From Pseudomonas cichorii (lineage in GTDB: Bacteria; Pseudomonadota; Gammaproteobacteria; Pseudomonadales; Pseudomonadaceae), in contig NZ_CP074349.1 in NCBI RefSeq assembly GCF_018343775.1, positions 5,857,501 through 5,921,500 on the forward strand: DNA of 64,000 bases. Reading direction: 5' to 3'. Positions within the stretch are counted from its first letter, which is position 1. Every line of letters begins with the position of its first letter. Made by a program: the position numbers and the translations under genes. The notes below the pieces were generated by a model, which ran no database searches, was not told where the DNA came from, and was given only the letters and a program-made list of their open reading frames with translations. Below are positions 18,381 through 27,679 of this stretch, piece after piece.

Positions 18381-19283
18381 CTAATTCCCGCCCACGGCGA
18401 AATTGGGCAGGCTCTGGACCGGCGAGGCGAATTCATAGGGAATGGATTCCAGCGCCTGACCCGTATTGCGCTGGATGACAAAGTGCAAATGCGGGCCGGT
18501 GCTGTTGCCGGTATTGCCAGAGCGCGCCAGCGGGCTGCCGACGCGCACTTGCTGGCCTTCCCTGACACTCACCGAGCCACGCATCAGGTGCAGATAGACG
18601 CCCATAGTGCCGTCATTGTGCAGGATTCGCACGAAATTGCCTGACGGGTTCGAGCCTCGGCCAGTCTGATTGTTCTCGACCTTCACTACCGTGCCTGCAC
18701 GCGCCGCGATGATGGGCGTGCCTTCCGGCATGGCGATGTCCATCGCGTAACGCCCCTTCGGGCCGTAATGGCTGTATTTGCCGCCAGGCCCCTGAGTCAG
18801 TCGGAACGGCCCGCCCACCCACGGCAAAGGATACTTGTAGGCCTGCGTAGCCCGCTTAGAGTCTCCCAGAGTGGAAGTCAGTATCGAGGCGTAGTTCATG
18901 GCCTTGCCCGTCTGTTTGGGGCTCAGCACGATCATGCGTTCGTTACTGCGCGCAGGCACGGTGCGGCGAATGGTTGACGACGATCCCGTCACCCCGAGCA
19001 CGTTGCTCAGCCCGGAAAGCTTGAGCTCAACCTCGACCGGCGCATACAGATCGTTGCGCACATAAAGGCTGTGGACACCGCCTTCCTTCTTGACGCTCAG
19101 ATGCACCTGCTTCTCGAAATGCTCGACCATCCGGTCCCTGAACACCACGACAGAAGCACCGGGTGCAGGACGGTCGGAAAACGAAACGACGCCATCTGCA
19201 TCGACGGTTTTATAAATCGTGACCGCACCCGCCGTTTGTACGGCCAGCGTCAGGGCAGTCAGGATCAGCAGGCGTTCAAGCAT
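18381..19283 (-). CDS. Exported M23-family peptidase
   Basis: 300 residues. Signal peptide MLERLLILTALTLAVQTAGA, a DUF4124-like N-terminal stretch (IYKTVDADGVVSFSDRPAPG), then a C-terminal LytM/M23 domain. The zinc-site motifs are present: HYGPKGRYAMD (His and Asp ligands) and GPHLHF. It should be active on cell-wall peptide crosslinks in the periplasm. Homologues lie in the same place near phoR and phoU in other pseudomonads. Confidence 0.9.
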   Translation of the reverse strand: MLERLLILTALTLAVQTAGAVTIYKTVDADGVVSFSDRPAPGASVVVFRDRMVEHFEKQVHLSVKKEGGVHSLYVRNDLYAPVEVELKLSGLSNVLGVTGSSSTIRRTVPARSNERMIVLSPKQTGKAMNYASILTSTLGDSKRATQAYKYPLPWVGGPFRLTQGPGGKYSHYGPKGRYAMDIAMPEGTPIIAARAGTVVKVENNQTGRGSNPSGNFVRILHNDGTMGVYLHLMRGSVSVREGQQVRVGSPLARSGNTGNSTGPHLHFVIQRNTGQALESIPYEFASPVQSLPNFAVGGN

Positions 19284-19404
19284 CAGAAATGTTCTGGGTC
19301 ACGGACAAGAGCGGCCAAGCCTAGCAGCGTTGAGCGCAGAAATGGACACCGCGATATCAATCGATAATCGTAGAGGCGTCAAGAAACACACGCCATGGTG
19401 CCGC

Positions 19405-19431
19405 TGTGCGGTGCTCCCGGCACACCGCACA
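19405..19431. terminator. Hairpin between toxin gene and M23 gene
   Basis: Perfect 9-bp stem TGTGCGGTG / CACCGCACA. No T-run on either strand, so its role as terminator of the large gene is uncertain. The 160 bases from 19284 to 19443 hold no open frame suitable for an immunity protein. Confidence 0.45.
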
Positions 19432-19443
19432 GGTCAGGGTCCG

Positions 19444-22400
19444 TTACGAAAAGGTGTAATTTTTCAGGTAGGTCACGGAAAACAGGGCGTCAGGAAAATC
19501 CAGTTTCAAGCGAGGCAGCACGAATCCGCCACAGGATCGACAGGTATCGAGCACGGTAAAGAATCTGATATGGGTCAAGCGCGTCGTCGCCATATCCTCT
19601 TTCAACACGGTTGCGATCAATCGCTCTGCATCGAGGTCGCGGCTGAAATCCCGAATTACCGTGCGGGCAGCATCCCTGACCACCGGCAGGCTGGTAAACC
19701 GGGGATCGGGCTCGCGGCTTGCCATTCGGGCACGGGCATCGCGGAATATGACCCCGTCCAGGATCTGCTCGGTCGTTTCGGCAGAATCGATCCGTAATTT
19801 AAGGCCCCTGGCTTTCTCCCCCCCCGAAAGCGCGTAATACACGACCCGCTCCCCGGACTCGGTATAAACCTGGGCAAAGGAAAGGTTGGCACCCTTGATC
19901 TGGCTCAGAATCGCGTTGGTAGCCTTGGAGGTAATAATGCTCTGCATATTCAGCTCTACCCATTTTCCTTTTGAGCCCGCTACCGGCAAAAGCCTGTTGA
20001 GAACTTCCAGGATATGCTGCTTTTCGGGCACGCTTCTCTGAGCAATCTTCTTGAAGTCAGGAATGCACTGCTTGGCAAGCTCCACGAATTTCTTCTGGAT
20101 TTCTTCACCCGCCAGAATTTCACTGGCAAATCTCAGAAGTGAATTTTCCTCCCCATTGGTAATACACCACCGCGCATAGTCATCATAAGAAGTGATCTGC
20201 GGGGTCAAGGAAACTTTCCACGCATCCCGTTCGGCATCATCGAGCATATCAAAGAGCAAACGTGCGATATTTTCCCGATCTGTCTCTATATTCGGACGCT
20301 CCCGCACCAATCGGTATTTCTCCGATACCCGAATGAATTCATTGATCTCGTCAACCTCAGTGACGCGAGAAAACTTCAACTCAATGCGATTACTTTCAGG
20401 CACTCGGGCCTTATAGAACGCACCCGTGTCAGGCTCGACGAAAATCCAGTCTGTGTTCACAAATTGAAGGCGCATGCCGCGCAGGGTTCGAGTATCACTG
20501 ACCCCTTGGGCTATGGCCCCGAATTCGATAACCGGGGCAAATTCATAAACGAAAGCGGTATCTTGAGGCGTAAAGTTGGGCGGTACACCCAATTTGCCCT
20601 CAGCCGACAAGATCCCATCCAGCTCCGGCAAGTAAACCGGTGTTTCGGGCAACGAAAAAAGCTCCCGTTCTTCCTGTGAAAGAGGCACGACCATTTTCCC
20701 TGTCGAGGCCTGTGCCGAAGTCGATGGCGTCACTTCAGTCGATTCGGCCCATTTGCAGAACTTTCCTTCATAGACAAAGACATCGAGACGTTGCGAAGTC
20801 TCTCCAGCGCCTGTCGTCAGGGTGGCCAGCGTGAACTCACGGGCATCAATGGCATGACTCGGGTATTTGCCGGTTCGCTTGGGGGAAAGCGATCCAGGCT
20901 TCACGGGCTCAGGCGTCGGCGTGACCAGTTTTACACCTGTCGCGCAGGGCACCGACTCCAGGTTGCGACGAAACCTGCACAGGTTCTCGGTTTCCTCCAG
21001 CCAGCCAGCCCGGGAAGAAACCTTGCTGGCCGATAGCTTACGCATGGCAGCACCCGGCGTGCCAGCATCCAGATGATAGACCTCGCCATCCACAAGGATA
21101 TCGAACACACCTTCCTCTCTTTCGATGACCTGCACGACACAGCTGTCGGCGATACGAATTTCAGTAAAGCCCTCCACTTTCGAGACCACCGGTAAAACCA
21201 CCGGATAGTGACCACGAACAATGCCGTCGGCGGCGGACGACATTGAGAACTCCCGCGGCCTGCTGCCTGAAACAGATGTCAGCTGTTTTCCGAACACTGC
21301 ATCGGACTCAGGATCAAGCAACCTGAAATCCGGCTCTTGCGCTGTACCGATATTGCGCACGACCACATCGGATCGGCCATCGACAATCACCCGCTTATCC
21401 AGCGCTTTAACCTTGGGGCGCCAAGGGTGCTCCACACTGTCGGAGATCCGGTACATGCCCTTGTCGAGGCTGATGCCGCCGTCCAGAAAGACTTGCGAAG
21501 CAAAGATTTTTTTCAGCGAAGGCACTTGTTCCAGCAACCGCGACCAGCCAAGCCTGCCAACATTCAGCGCGGACTTTCCTGCGTCACGCACAATAAACAG
21601 TGCGCTTTGCTCTGCAAGCCCTGCGATCAGACGAGCCACCGCTTTACCAGTCAGCTTAAATACCGACAGAACGCTCATTTCACCGGCCTTGATGACAATC
21701 CGCGCCGTGGAACCGGCAAATTGCCCGGCCGGAATCAACGCAAAGGCCACCTCCATCACACAGCCGATGACGACACCGGCAGAGTGCTCTCCATGGGCCA
21801 GATCCGTGATACAGCCATAAAAAGGGATCAGCAAGCATGCGGCGATATCGGCATATTCGCGCTCTTTGGCCCAAAGTTGCTCCCATTGAGTCGCATGCTC
21901 ATGTTCGGCCCTGCTCCTTTCCAGAAAGCTGGTAAACAAGTGACCCGCCGCAACCTGCACAAAAGCTTCAAGCCTGGCCTGCTCACTGCCGTCAGGCAGG
22001 TAAATCAGTTCGGCGCAAGGAATCAACACGCCTTGACGTGGCTGGTGATAGGCCACCGAAGAGCGTGATGCGGTCCCTTTCAGGTACGCATCGCCATCAA
22101 ATGGCAACAATGGCGTCACCCGGGCCTTGGCGACATTTGCGGCATTGCGCTCTCTCTTCTCGACGGTTTCCAAGATATTTCCGCTAAAACCGGTGTCGGG
22201 CTCGACCTGGTAGTGGAAGCGTTGAGCGACTTTTCGGACCACACCGCCAGCAGGAATCAACTCATAGAAAATCTCAGCGGCCGTGTGATCGTGAAAGTCC
22301 GCTTGATGATCGCCCGGCTGGCAACGAATGAAGAGCCCGTGAACACCCTCTTCGGCACCGAAAGCCACCCGACTCACTTCGCTGGTCGAGTTCAGCAACG

Positions 22401-24690
22401 CTGTGCGATCGGCTGCCTGCATCTCGGCCAGCAACCGGGTCATGACCCTGGCTTCAGCGCGGATCAACGCTTGCTGGAATGCGTCGAACGCGCTGGCGTA
22501 GGCTTCGGGAATCGTCGGTTTTCCCGGTATGTACGCCTCTCCCATCATCACCAGTTCCAGCACACTGGCTTGCGGACGTCCGACAGCCAGCAGACGATCA
22601 ATGGAGTAGGAGTCTGCGATGGTGAAGCCGTGCTCCTGCAGGATTGGCCAGCCGTGAAGCTTGATGGAGAGTTCCCAGATCCGGCGATCAACATGGGCAT
22701 CGGTCAGCATTTGCTCGGCAAGACGCTTGCGATCCGGCGGCTTGATGCTCAGTAAATCATTCAGCTCTGAGGCATGAAGCGCCTGTTGTTGCTGGAGGTA
22801 ACTCAAGGCCTGACTGATTTGCGCGGCGCTTGCCTGATCAATGTTGTCAGAGCCAGACCATTCAATACCGCCATGGGCAATGGCATAGCGCAAAGCCGGA
22901 ATGGCCAGCGTCCTTGCCCACAAGGCATGGACATTGGCATCACTTGATTGGGTCAGTTCGGAGCTGATCCCGATCAGGTCATCAAACTGAGGGGCCTGGG
23001 AATGGCCCGGCCGCATGCTTTCAACCAGAGCAACGCCATGCAACAAGGCCACGCTTTGCAGCGATCGCCCATATTGCAGGTGATCGGGGACACCTTCCAC
23101 CAGCAGTTCAGGCATGGCTTCACGCGCAAACAGGTAATAAAGCATGTCGAGCGTCGATGACGATACCGTGGGCTGACGCGCCTTGATATCCGCCCGCACC
23201 CTGGCGCAAAGCTGCACATGGCTGTACTCACAGACCCACGTGCAGCGAAGCGTCTTTTCCAGTGGCTCGGCAAAAGTCCGGGTTGCGCCAAGGAAGTAAT
23301 CGACAATGGCGCGCCCCGCCAACGCCTGAGTGATAACCGGCGAAGCCTGTTCGTGTGCCAGTGCTCCGTACCACTGCATGCTGTTGAGCAACGGGGCAAA
23401 CATGGATCTGAAGCGTGCAGTCTGGATCAGCGCATGCCAGGTTTGCGAAGGCCTCCAACGCAAGACACTCGCATCGCCATCAGCCCGGCACAGCAAACCG
23501 ATGCCCAATTGCTGGAACAGAACATCGGCATCACGCACGGGGCTCCAGGAGTCCAGCGGCGGGACATGGACATTCAACCCAAGGCCGGTTGGCAGCGAAT
23601 GGCTCAACTCGGGGCTCGATTGCAGCTGCGACGTCAGCAACAGAGTGGCCAACGCAATAGCTGAATCGAACACCAGGCCTGAATGCGTGAAACGCAGCTC
23701 AGTCCCCAGCGAGAGCGCACGCATGCCGGGAGCACCCTTTGCATTGGCGATGGCCAGGGGCAACCAGGATTCGTCATCGGGGTTCACGGCATACGCTGCT
23801 ACCTTGCGATAAAACTCGGTCCGGCTGACGACAGGTATCGGCGTCAGGAAATCGATCTGCAAGCCCTCGCAAGGCGAGGCTATCTGCGAACCCGCTTTCA
23901 GATAGAACTCGAACAGCCACCAGGTCGCAATTGCTGCCAGCTTCTGATCGAGGGCATCCGATAAGGATTTGTCGCGATACTCGCCGGGCGGCAACATTTC
24001 GGCAATGGCATCACACAACACACTCAACGGGCGTCGGGCTTGCTCGTCTCTGGATGCAGCGATGCCGTTATAAAGCGAACGCCCTGAGCTGCGCGCGATC
24101 CATTCACCGATTGGCATCAAGCGGGCACCACGTTTGAATTGCACCATCCACAGGCGCAGGTCTTGCGGGACAGCCATCAATAACCCGCGCAGTTCGGGAT
24201 AGTCCTTGGGGTCCAGCACAACATCCGCTCCCCGATAAGGGCGAAGCCCGTACAGGTAAGCGCTTAGCTGCGCTCTGGCCGTTTCAGTGGTGACAGCCGA
24301 TTCATCGAGCCAGGCAAGTCGTGCGAAAAACTGATGCACCATCCAGGGTGTCACCTCTGCCAGAGGTGTTTCCATTGCATCGGCGTACAGCTTCCAGGCT
24401 TTTTCGCTTTGGTAAATCAGGAACAGCTTCTGGCCCTGAAGCGACTTCGGGTGTACAGGGTTCGTGTTCGAGAAGCTCGTATCCTCGCCAAGCAAGTGCT
24501 GGAGAACGAGCCTGGCCACTCGAAAATGCTCTTCAGGCAAAGCCTGAGCATCGACCATATAGTGTTCGGCAGGATCGACGCCCAGGGCGTGATGGATATT
24601 GAAAAACAATCGACAGGAGCTGATGGTTTGAATATTCAGCGGTTGAATTGCGGTAGGCGTCATTTGAGTAGTCTCGTATGCATATGTCAT
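19444..24690 (-). CDS. Giant toxin-like protein with C-terminal deaminase domain
   Basis: 1748-residue protein with no signal peptide. The first 900 residues are mainly helical and of unknown fold. A hydrophobic stretch near residues 950-1060 (ACLLIPFYGCITDLAHGEHS, then VIGCVMEVAFALIPAGQF) resembles the central segment of the large Mcf/dermonecrotic-type Pseudomonas toxins. The last 65 residues carry a zinc-deaminase signature: RDLDAERLI (Asp1687, Glu1689), then DTCRSCGG (Cys1717, Cys1720) and LDFPDALFSVTYL, as in the BURPS668_1122-like toxin deaminases, which act on nucleic acid or nucleotide bases. I infer a polymorphic-toxin architecture: long delivery region plus C-terminal warhead. No immunity gene is adjacent. 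A start at 24663 is also possible. It interrupts the otherwise conserved phosphate block. Confidence 0.7.
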   Translation of the reverse strand: MTYAYETTQMTPTAIQPLNIQTISSCRLFFNIHHALGVDPAEHYMVDAQALPEEHFRVARLVLQHLLGEDTSFSNTNPVHPKSLQGQKLFLIYQSEKAWKLYADAMETPLAEVTPWMVHQFFARLAWLDESAVTTETARAQLSAYLYGLRPYRGADVVLDPKDYPELRGLLMAVPQDLRLWMVQFKRGARLMPIGEWIARSSGRSLYNGIAASRDEQARRPLSVLCDAIAEMLPPGEYRDKSLSDALDQKLAAIATWWLFEFYLKAGSQIASPCEGLQIDFLTPIPVVSRTEFYRKVAAYAVNPDDESWLPLAIANAKGAPGMRALSLGTELRFTHSGLVFDSAIALATLLLTSQLQSSPELSHSLPTGLGLNVHVPPLDSWSPVRDADVLFQQLGIGLLCRADGDASVLRWRPSQTWHALIQTARFRSMFAPLLNSMQWYGALAHEQASPVITQALAGRAIVDYFLGATRTFAEPLEKTLRCTWVCEYSHVQLCARVRADIKARQPTVSSSTLDMLYYLFAREAMPELLVEGVPDHLQYGRSLQSVALLHGVALVESMRPGHSQAPQFDDLIGISSELTQSSDANVHALWARTLAIPALRYAIAHGGIEWSGSDNIDQASAAQISQALSYLQQQQALHASELNDLLSIKPPDRKRLAEQMLTDAHVDRRIWELSIKLHGWPILQEHGFTIADSYSIDRLLAVGRPQASVLELVMMGEAYIPGKPTIPEAYASAFDAFQQALIRAEARVMTRLLAEMQAADRTALLNSTSEVSRVAFGAEEGVHGLFIRCQPGDHQADFHDHTAAEIFYELIPAGGVVRKVAQRFHYQVEPDTGFSGNILETVEKRERNAANVAKARVTPLLPFDGDAYLKGTASRSSVAYHQPRQGVLIPCAELIYLPDGSEQARLEAFVQVAAGHLFTSFLERSRAEHEHATQWEQLWAKEREYADIAACLLIPFYGCITDLAHGEHSAGVVIGCVMEVAFALIPAGQFAGSTARIVIKAGEMSVLSVFKLTGKAVARLIAGLAEQSALFIVRDAGKSALNVGRLGWSRLLEQVPSLKKIFASQVFLDGGISLDKGMYRISDSVEHPWRPKVKALDKRVIVDGRSDVVVRNIGTAQEPDFRLLDPESDAVFGKQLTSVSGSRPREFSMSSAADGIVRGHYPVVLPVVSKVEGFTEIRIADSCVVQVIEREEGVFDILVDGEVYHLDAGTPGAAMRKLSASKVSSRAGWLEETENLCRFRRNLESVPCATGVKLVTPTPEPVKPGSLSPKRTGKYPSHAIDAREFTLATLTTGAGETSQRLDVFVYEGKFCKWAESTEVTPSTSAQASTGKMVVPLSQEERELFSLPETPVYLPELDGILSAEGKLGVPPNFTPQDTAFVYEFAPVIEFGAIAQGVSDTRTLRGMRLQFVNTDWIFVEPDTGAFYKARVPESNRIELKFSRVTEVDEINEFIRVSEKYRLVRERPNIETDRENIARLLFDMLDDAERDAWKVSLTPQITSYDDYARWCITNGEENSLLRFASEILAGEEIQKKFVELAKQCIPDFKKIAQRSVPEKQHILEVLNRLLPVAGSKGKWVELNMQSIITSKATNAILSQIKGANLSFAQVYTESGERVVYYALSGGEKARGLKLRIDSAETTEQILDGVIFRDARARMASREPDPRFTSLPVVRDAARTVIRDFSRDLDAERLIATVLKEDMATTRLTHIRFFTVLDTCRSCGGFVLPRLKLDFPDALFSVTYLKNYTFS

Positions 24691-24789
24691 GCGGCGAGAC
24701 AAACTGAATAGGCAAGAACCAGCCTCCGAAACCGGAAAACCAGCATTTATTGCGCAGGAAAGTTCTGAAACGGGAAATGCCTAAGACAT

Positions 24790-24841
24790 CGTTCGCGGAT
24801 AAATCCGCTCCTACGACAGGAGCGAATTCATTCGAGAAGAG
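24790..24841. repeat. Pair of REP palindromes in opposite orientation
   Basis: TTCGCGGATAAATCCGCTCC followed by its inverted partner AGGAGCGAATTCATTCGAGA. It lies between the large toxin gene and the response regulator gene, marking the upstream edge of the toxin locus. Confidence 0.7.
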
Positions 24842-24849
24842 GTCAGCAA

Positions 24850-25743
24850 TCAGGCGCCAGGAACGAAGTGCTTCTGGGCAGTGCCGCGGGCGATCAGGCG
24901 CGACAGGTAGTCCATCTTCTGGGCATCCTGGTCGACGAAGCGGAAGGACACTTGCAACCATTCGCTGTCAGGTTTCTGCTCAAAGGCTGCGACGGAATGC
25001 AGGTAGCCGTTCAAACGCGCGACTTCATTGCTCTCGCCCTGCTCAAGATCCAGGACGGCACTGTCGAGAACCTGCGGCAGCGCATCGCTGCGACGTACGA
25101 GCAGCGATGCTTCCTTCAGGCTCAAGGCCTTGATCACGCACGGCTGAATACCATTAGGCAGGCGCAACTGTCCTTGCCCGCGACCTGCAGGCTCCGCCGC
25201 CTTGGCAACCACAGGCGGCGCCTTGGCAATACCGGCCGATGCCTGGGCAGGCGCGGCACTGCGGACCACTTCGGCCTTGCCACCGGTCAATGCACTCAGG
25301 GAGTCATTGAGCGGAGAGTTCATGCGCGCCGGAGCACTGGACATCACCAGATCAAGCTTGCCCACCTTGGCCAGGGCTTTCTTGACCTTGGTCAGCAACT
25401 GTTCGTTGGTGAACGGCTTGCCGACGAAATCGGTTACGCCAGCCTGAATGGCCTGAACAACGTTTTCCTTGTCGCCACGGCTGGTCACCATGATGAATGG
25501 CACGGTCTTGAGGTAACTGTCTTGCTCACGGCACCAGGCCAACAGCTCCAGGCCCGACATTTCGGGCATTTCCCAGTCGCAGAGAATCAGATCGAAGGTC
25601 TCGCGAACCAGCAACGCCTGAGCCTTGCGACCGTTGACCGCATCCTCGGTATGAATACCGGGGAAATAATTGCGCAGCCCTTTTTTTACCAAGTCGCGGA
25701 TGAAAGTCGCGTCATCCACCACCAATACACTGACTTTACTCAT
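24850..25743 (-). CDS. Response regulator with C-terminal PilZ-like domain
   Basis: 297 residues. A receiver domain (residues 4-125) with the acidic pair Asp10-Asp11, phosphoacceptor Asp56 (LILCDWEMPEMSG), and Lys in VGKPF; a low-complexity Ala/Pro linker (about 150-185); and a C-terminal domain of about 110 residues (QPCVIKALSLKEASLLVRRS) that could be PilZ-like, though no RxxxR motif is clear. The ATG at 25743 is chosen because GGAGCG precedes it and MSKVSVLVVDD is a normal receiver start. It sits next to phoU as in other pseudomonads. Not a DNA-binding regulator on this evidence. Confidence 0.85.
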   Translation of the reverse strand: MSKVSVLVVDDATFIRDLVKKGLRNYFPGIHTEDAVNGRKAQALLVRETFDLILCDWEMPEMSGLELLAWCREQDSYLKTVPFIMVTSRGDKENVVQAIQAGVTDFVGKPFTNEQLLTKVKKALAKVGKLDLVMSSAPARMNSPLNDSLSALTGGKAEVVRSAAPAQASAGIAKAPPVVAKAAEPAGRGQGQLRLPNGIQPCVIKALSLKEASLLVRRSDALPQVLDSAVLDLEQGESNEVARLNGYLHSVAAFEQKPDSEWLQVSFRFVDQDAQKMDYLSRLIARGTAQKHFVPGA

Positions 25744-25904
25744 CGACGCTCCTGCGGGCGTGTTCACCTTGAAGGTGAACTGCGGTATGCCAACACGCCC
25801 TTTGTTTCGGCAAGCATAGCGTTGGAGGGTAGCCAACTGCCATATTGAATGACTGCGCCAGCACGGAAGTTCGCGGGCGGTTACAAATCTTAATCCCCTG
25901 AACG

Positions 25905-25935
25905 AAAAACGCCCAGCAAGTGCCGGGCGTTTTTT
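25905..25935 (-). terminator. Intrinsic terminator of the pst-phoU operon
   Basis: AAAAACGCCCAGC and GCCGGGCGTTTTTT form a stem with a T-run on the minus strand, 11 bases after the phoU stop. Confidence 0.85.
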
Positions 25936-25946
25936 CGCAGGCAATC

Positions 25947-26708
25947 TTAATTATCGTCAGTCTTACCCGGAACATTAGAGGTTTCGCTCAGGATACCCTG
26001 TACTTCTTCTTTCATGCGCTTGAGACCCATGTGGCGCACGTCCGTACCACGTACCAGATAGATCACCAGCTCGGAAATATTACGGGCGTGGTCACCGATA
26101 CGCTCCAGCGAGCGCAGGACCCAGATCACGTTCAGTACACGGGAGATCGAGCGCGGATCTTCCATCATGTAGGTCGCCAGCTCACGCAGCGCCGTCTTGT
26201 ATTCGCGGTCGATGATCTTGTCGTACTGGGCGACGGACAGGGCCAGTTCGGCGTCGAAGCGTGCGAACGAGTCCAGCGCATCGCGGACCATGTTGCGGAC
26301 CTGGTCGCCGATATGACGCACTTCCACATAACCACGCGGCGACTCACCCTCTTCGCACAGCTGGATGGCACGACGGGCGATCTTGGTGGCTTCATCACCG
26401 ATGCGCTCCAGGTCGATAACCGACTTGGAGATGCTGATGATCAGGCGCAGGTCGGAAGCCGCAGGCTGGCGACGGGCAAGAATGCGCAGGCATTCTTCAT
26501 CGATGTTGCGCTCCATCTGGTTGATCCGGTCGTCGACTTCCCGGACCCGCTGGGCAAGGCCCGAGTCGGCTTCGATCAGGGCCGTGACGGCATCGTTGAC
26601 CTGCTTCTCGACCAGGCCACCCATTTCGAGCAAGTGGCTGCGAACTTCTTCGAGTTCGGCGTTGAACTGTTGCGAGATGTGATGTGTATGGCTGTCTTTG
26701 TGGATCAT
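25947..26708 (-). CDS. phoU: Phosphate signalling protein PhoU
   Basis: 253-residue cytoplasmic helical protein with two PhoU repeats (residues about 15-110 and 120-215), each with the acidic metal-binding ER-IGDEA/ERIGDHARN pattern (DLERIGDEATKIARR and LERIGDHARNISELV). Represses PhoR-PhoB signalling when phosphate is plentiful, through contact with PstB and PhoR. Last gene of the pst operon. Confidence 0.96.
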   Translation of the reverse strand: MIHKDSHTHHISQQFNAELEEVRSHLLEMGGLVEKQVNDAVTALIEADSGLAQRVREVDDRINQMERNIDEECLRILARRQPAASDLRLIISISKSVIDLERIGDEATKIARRAIQLCEEGESPRGYVEVRHIGDQVRNMVRDALDSFARFDAELALSVAQYDKIIDREYKTALRELATYMMEDPRSISRVLNVIWVLRSLERIGDHARNISELVIYLVRGTDVRHMGLKRMKEEVQGILSETSNVPGKTDDN

Positions 26709-26778
26709 GCTGGGTGTCCTTGGAACGTCCGGTTAATTGCGAAAACGCAGCGGTGGTTCAGGGCTGACGGAGCACGTC

Positions 26779-27612
26779 CTAGCCGTAACGACCGGTGATG
26801 TAGTCTTCTGTCTGCTTTTTGGTCGGGTTGGTGAACAAGGTATCCGTATCACCGAACTCGACGAGTTTGCCCATGTGCATAAAAGCGGTGTAATCAGAAA
26901 CCCGTGCCGCCTGCTGCATGTTGTGGGTAACGATCACAATGGTGTATTTGGATTTCAGTTCGTAGATCAGCTCTTCAACTTTCAGCGTCGAAATCGGATC
27001 GAGCGCCGAACAGGGCTCGTCGAGCAGCAGGACTTCCGGCTCCACGGCGATAGTGCGGGCAATCACCAGACGCTGCTGCTGACCGCCGGACAGGCCAAGC
27101 GCCGACTCATGCAGCCGGTCCTTGACCTCATCCCACAAGGCCGCACCTTTGAGTGCCCACTCGACAGCTTCATCGAGTACGCGCTTCTTGTTGATCCCTT
27201 GAAGACGCAGGCCGTAGACCACGTTCTCGTAGATCGTTTTGGGGAACGGGTTCGGCTTCTGGAACACCATGCCGACGCGACGGCGCAGCTCGGCGACTTC
27301 CTCGCCCTTGCTGTAGATGTTGTGGCCGTAGAGGTTGATGGCGCCTTCCACACGACAGCCATCGACCAGATCGTTCATGCGATTGAAGGTGCGCAGCAGC
27401 GTCGACTTGCCGCAACCGGACGGGCCAATGAACGACGTCACCTTCTGCTTGGGAATATTCAGGCTGACATCGAACAGCGCCTGCTTTTCACCGTAGAACA
27501 GATTCAGGCCCGGCACTTCGATTGCCACGATTTCATCGGCCAGATGCAAACCTGACTTGTTGCGCCCCAGGGCCGACAGATTGACGCCGTGGTTTGAGCC
27601 TTCGTGTTGCAT
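26779..27612 (-). CDS. pstB: Phosphate ABC transporter ATP-binding protein PstB
   Basis: 277-residue ABC ATPase of the high-affinity phosphate importer. Walker [10 protein letters not shown] (residues 63-71), signature [13 protein letters not shown], Walker [14 protein letters not shown] and the switch histidine in [13 protein letters not shown] are all intact. It begins with a 30-residue extension usual for Pseudomonas PstB. Located between phoU and pstA in one operon. Confidence 0.97.
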   Translation of the reverse strand: MQHEGSNHGVNLSALGRNKSGLHLADEIVAIEVPGLNLFYGEKQALFDVSLNIPKQKVTSFIGPSGCGKSTLLRTFNRMNDLVDGCRVEGAINLYGHNIYSKGEEVAELRRRVGMVFQKPNPFPKTIYENVVYGLRLQGINKKRVLDEAVEWALKGAALWDEVKDRLHESALGLSGGQQQRLVIARTIAVEPEVLLLDEPCSALDPISTLKVEELIYELKSKYTIVIVTHNMQQAARVSDYTAFMHMGKLVEFGDTDTLFTNPTKKQTEDYITGRYG

Positions 27613-27679
27613 GGATTGCTCCTGTGCGAACTTTTCGCATCATCGAACCGCCCTGCCAGTGCGGGGCGGGACTTTCGGA

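Noticed and set aside
19284..19443. Immunity gene for the deaminase toxin
   Set aside because: No frame with a start, ribosome site and suitable length exists in the 160 bases downstream of the toxin gene on either strand.
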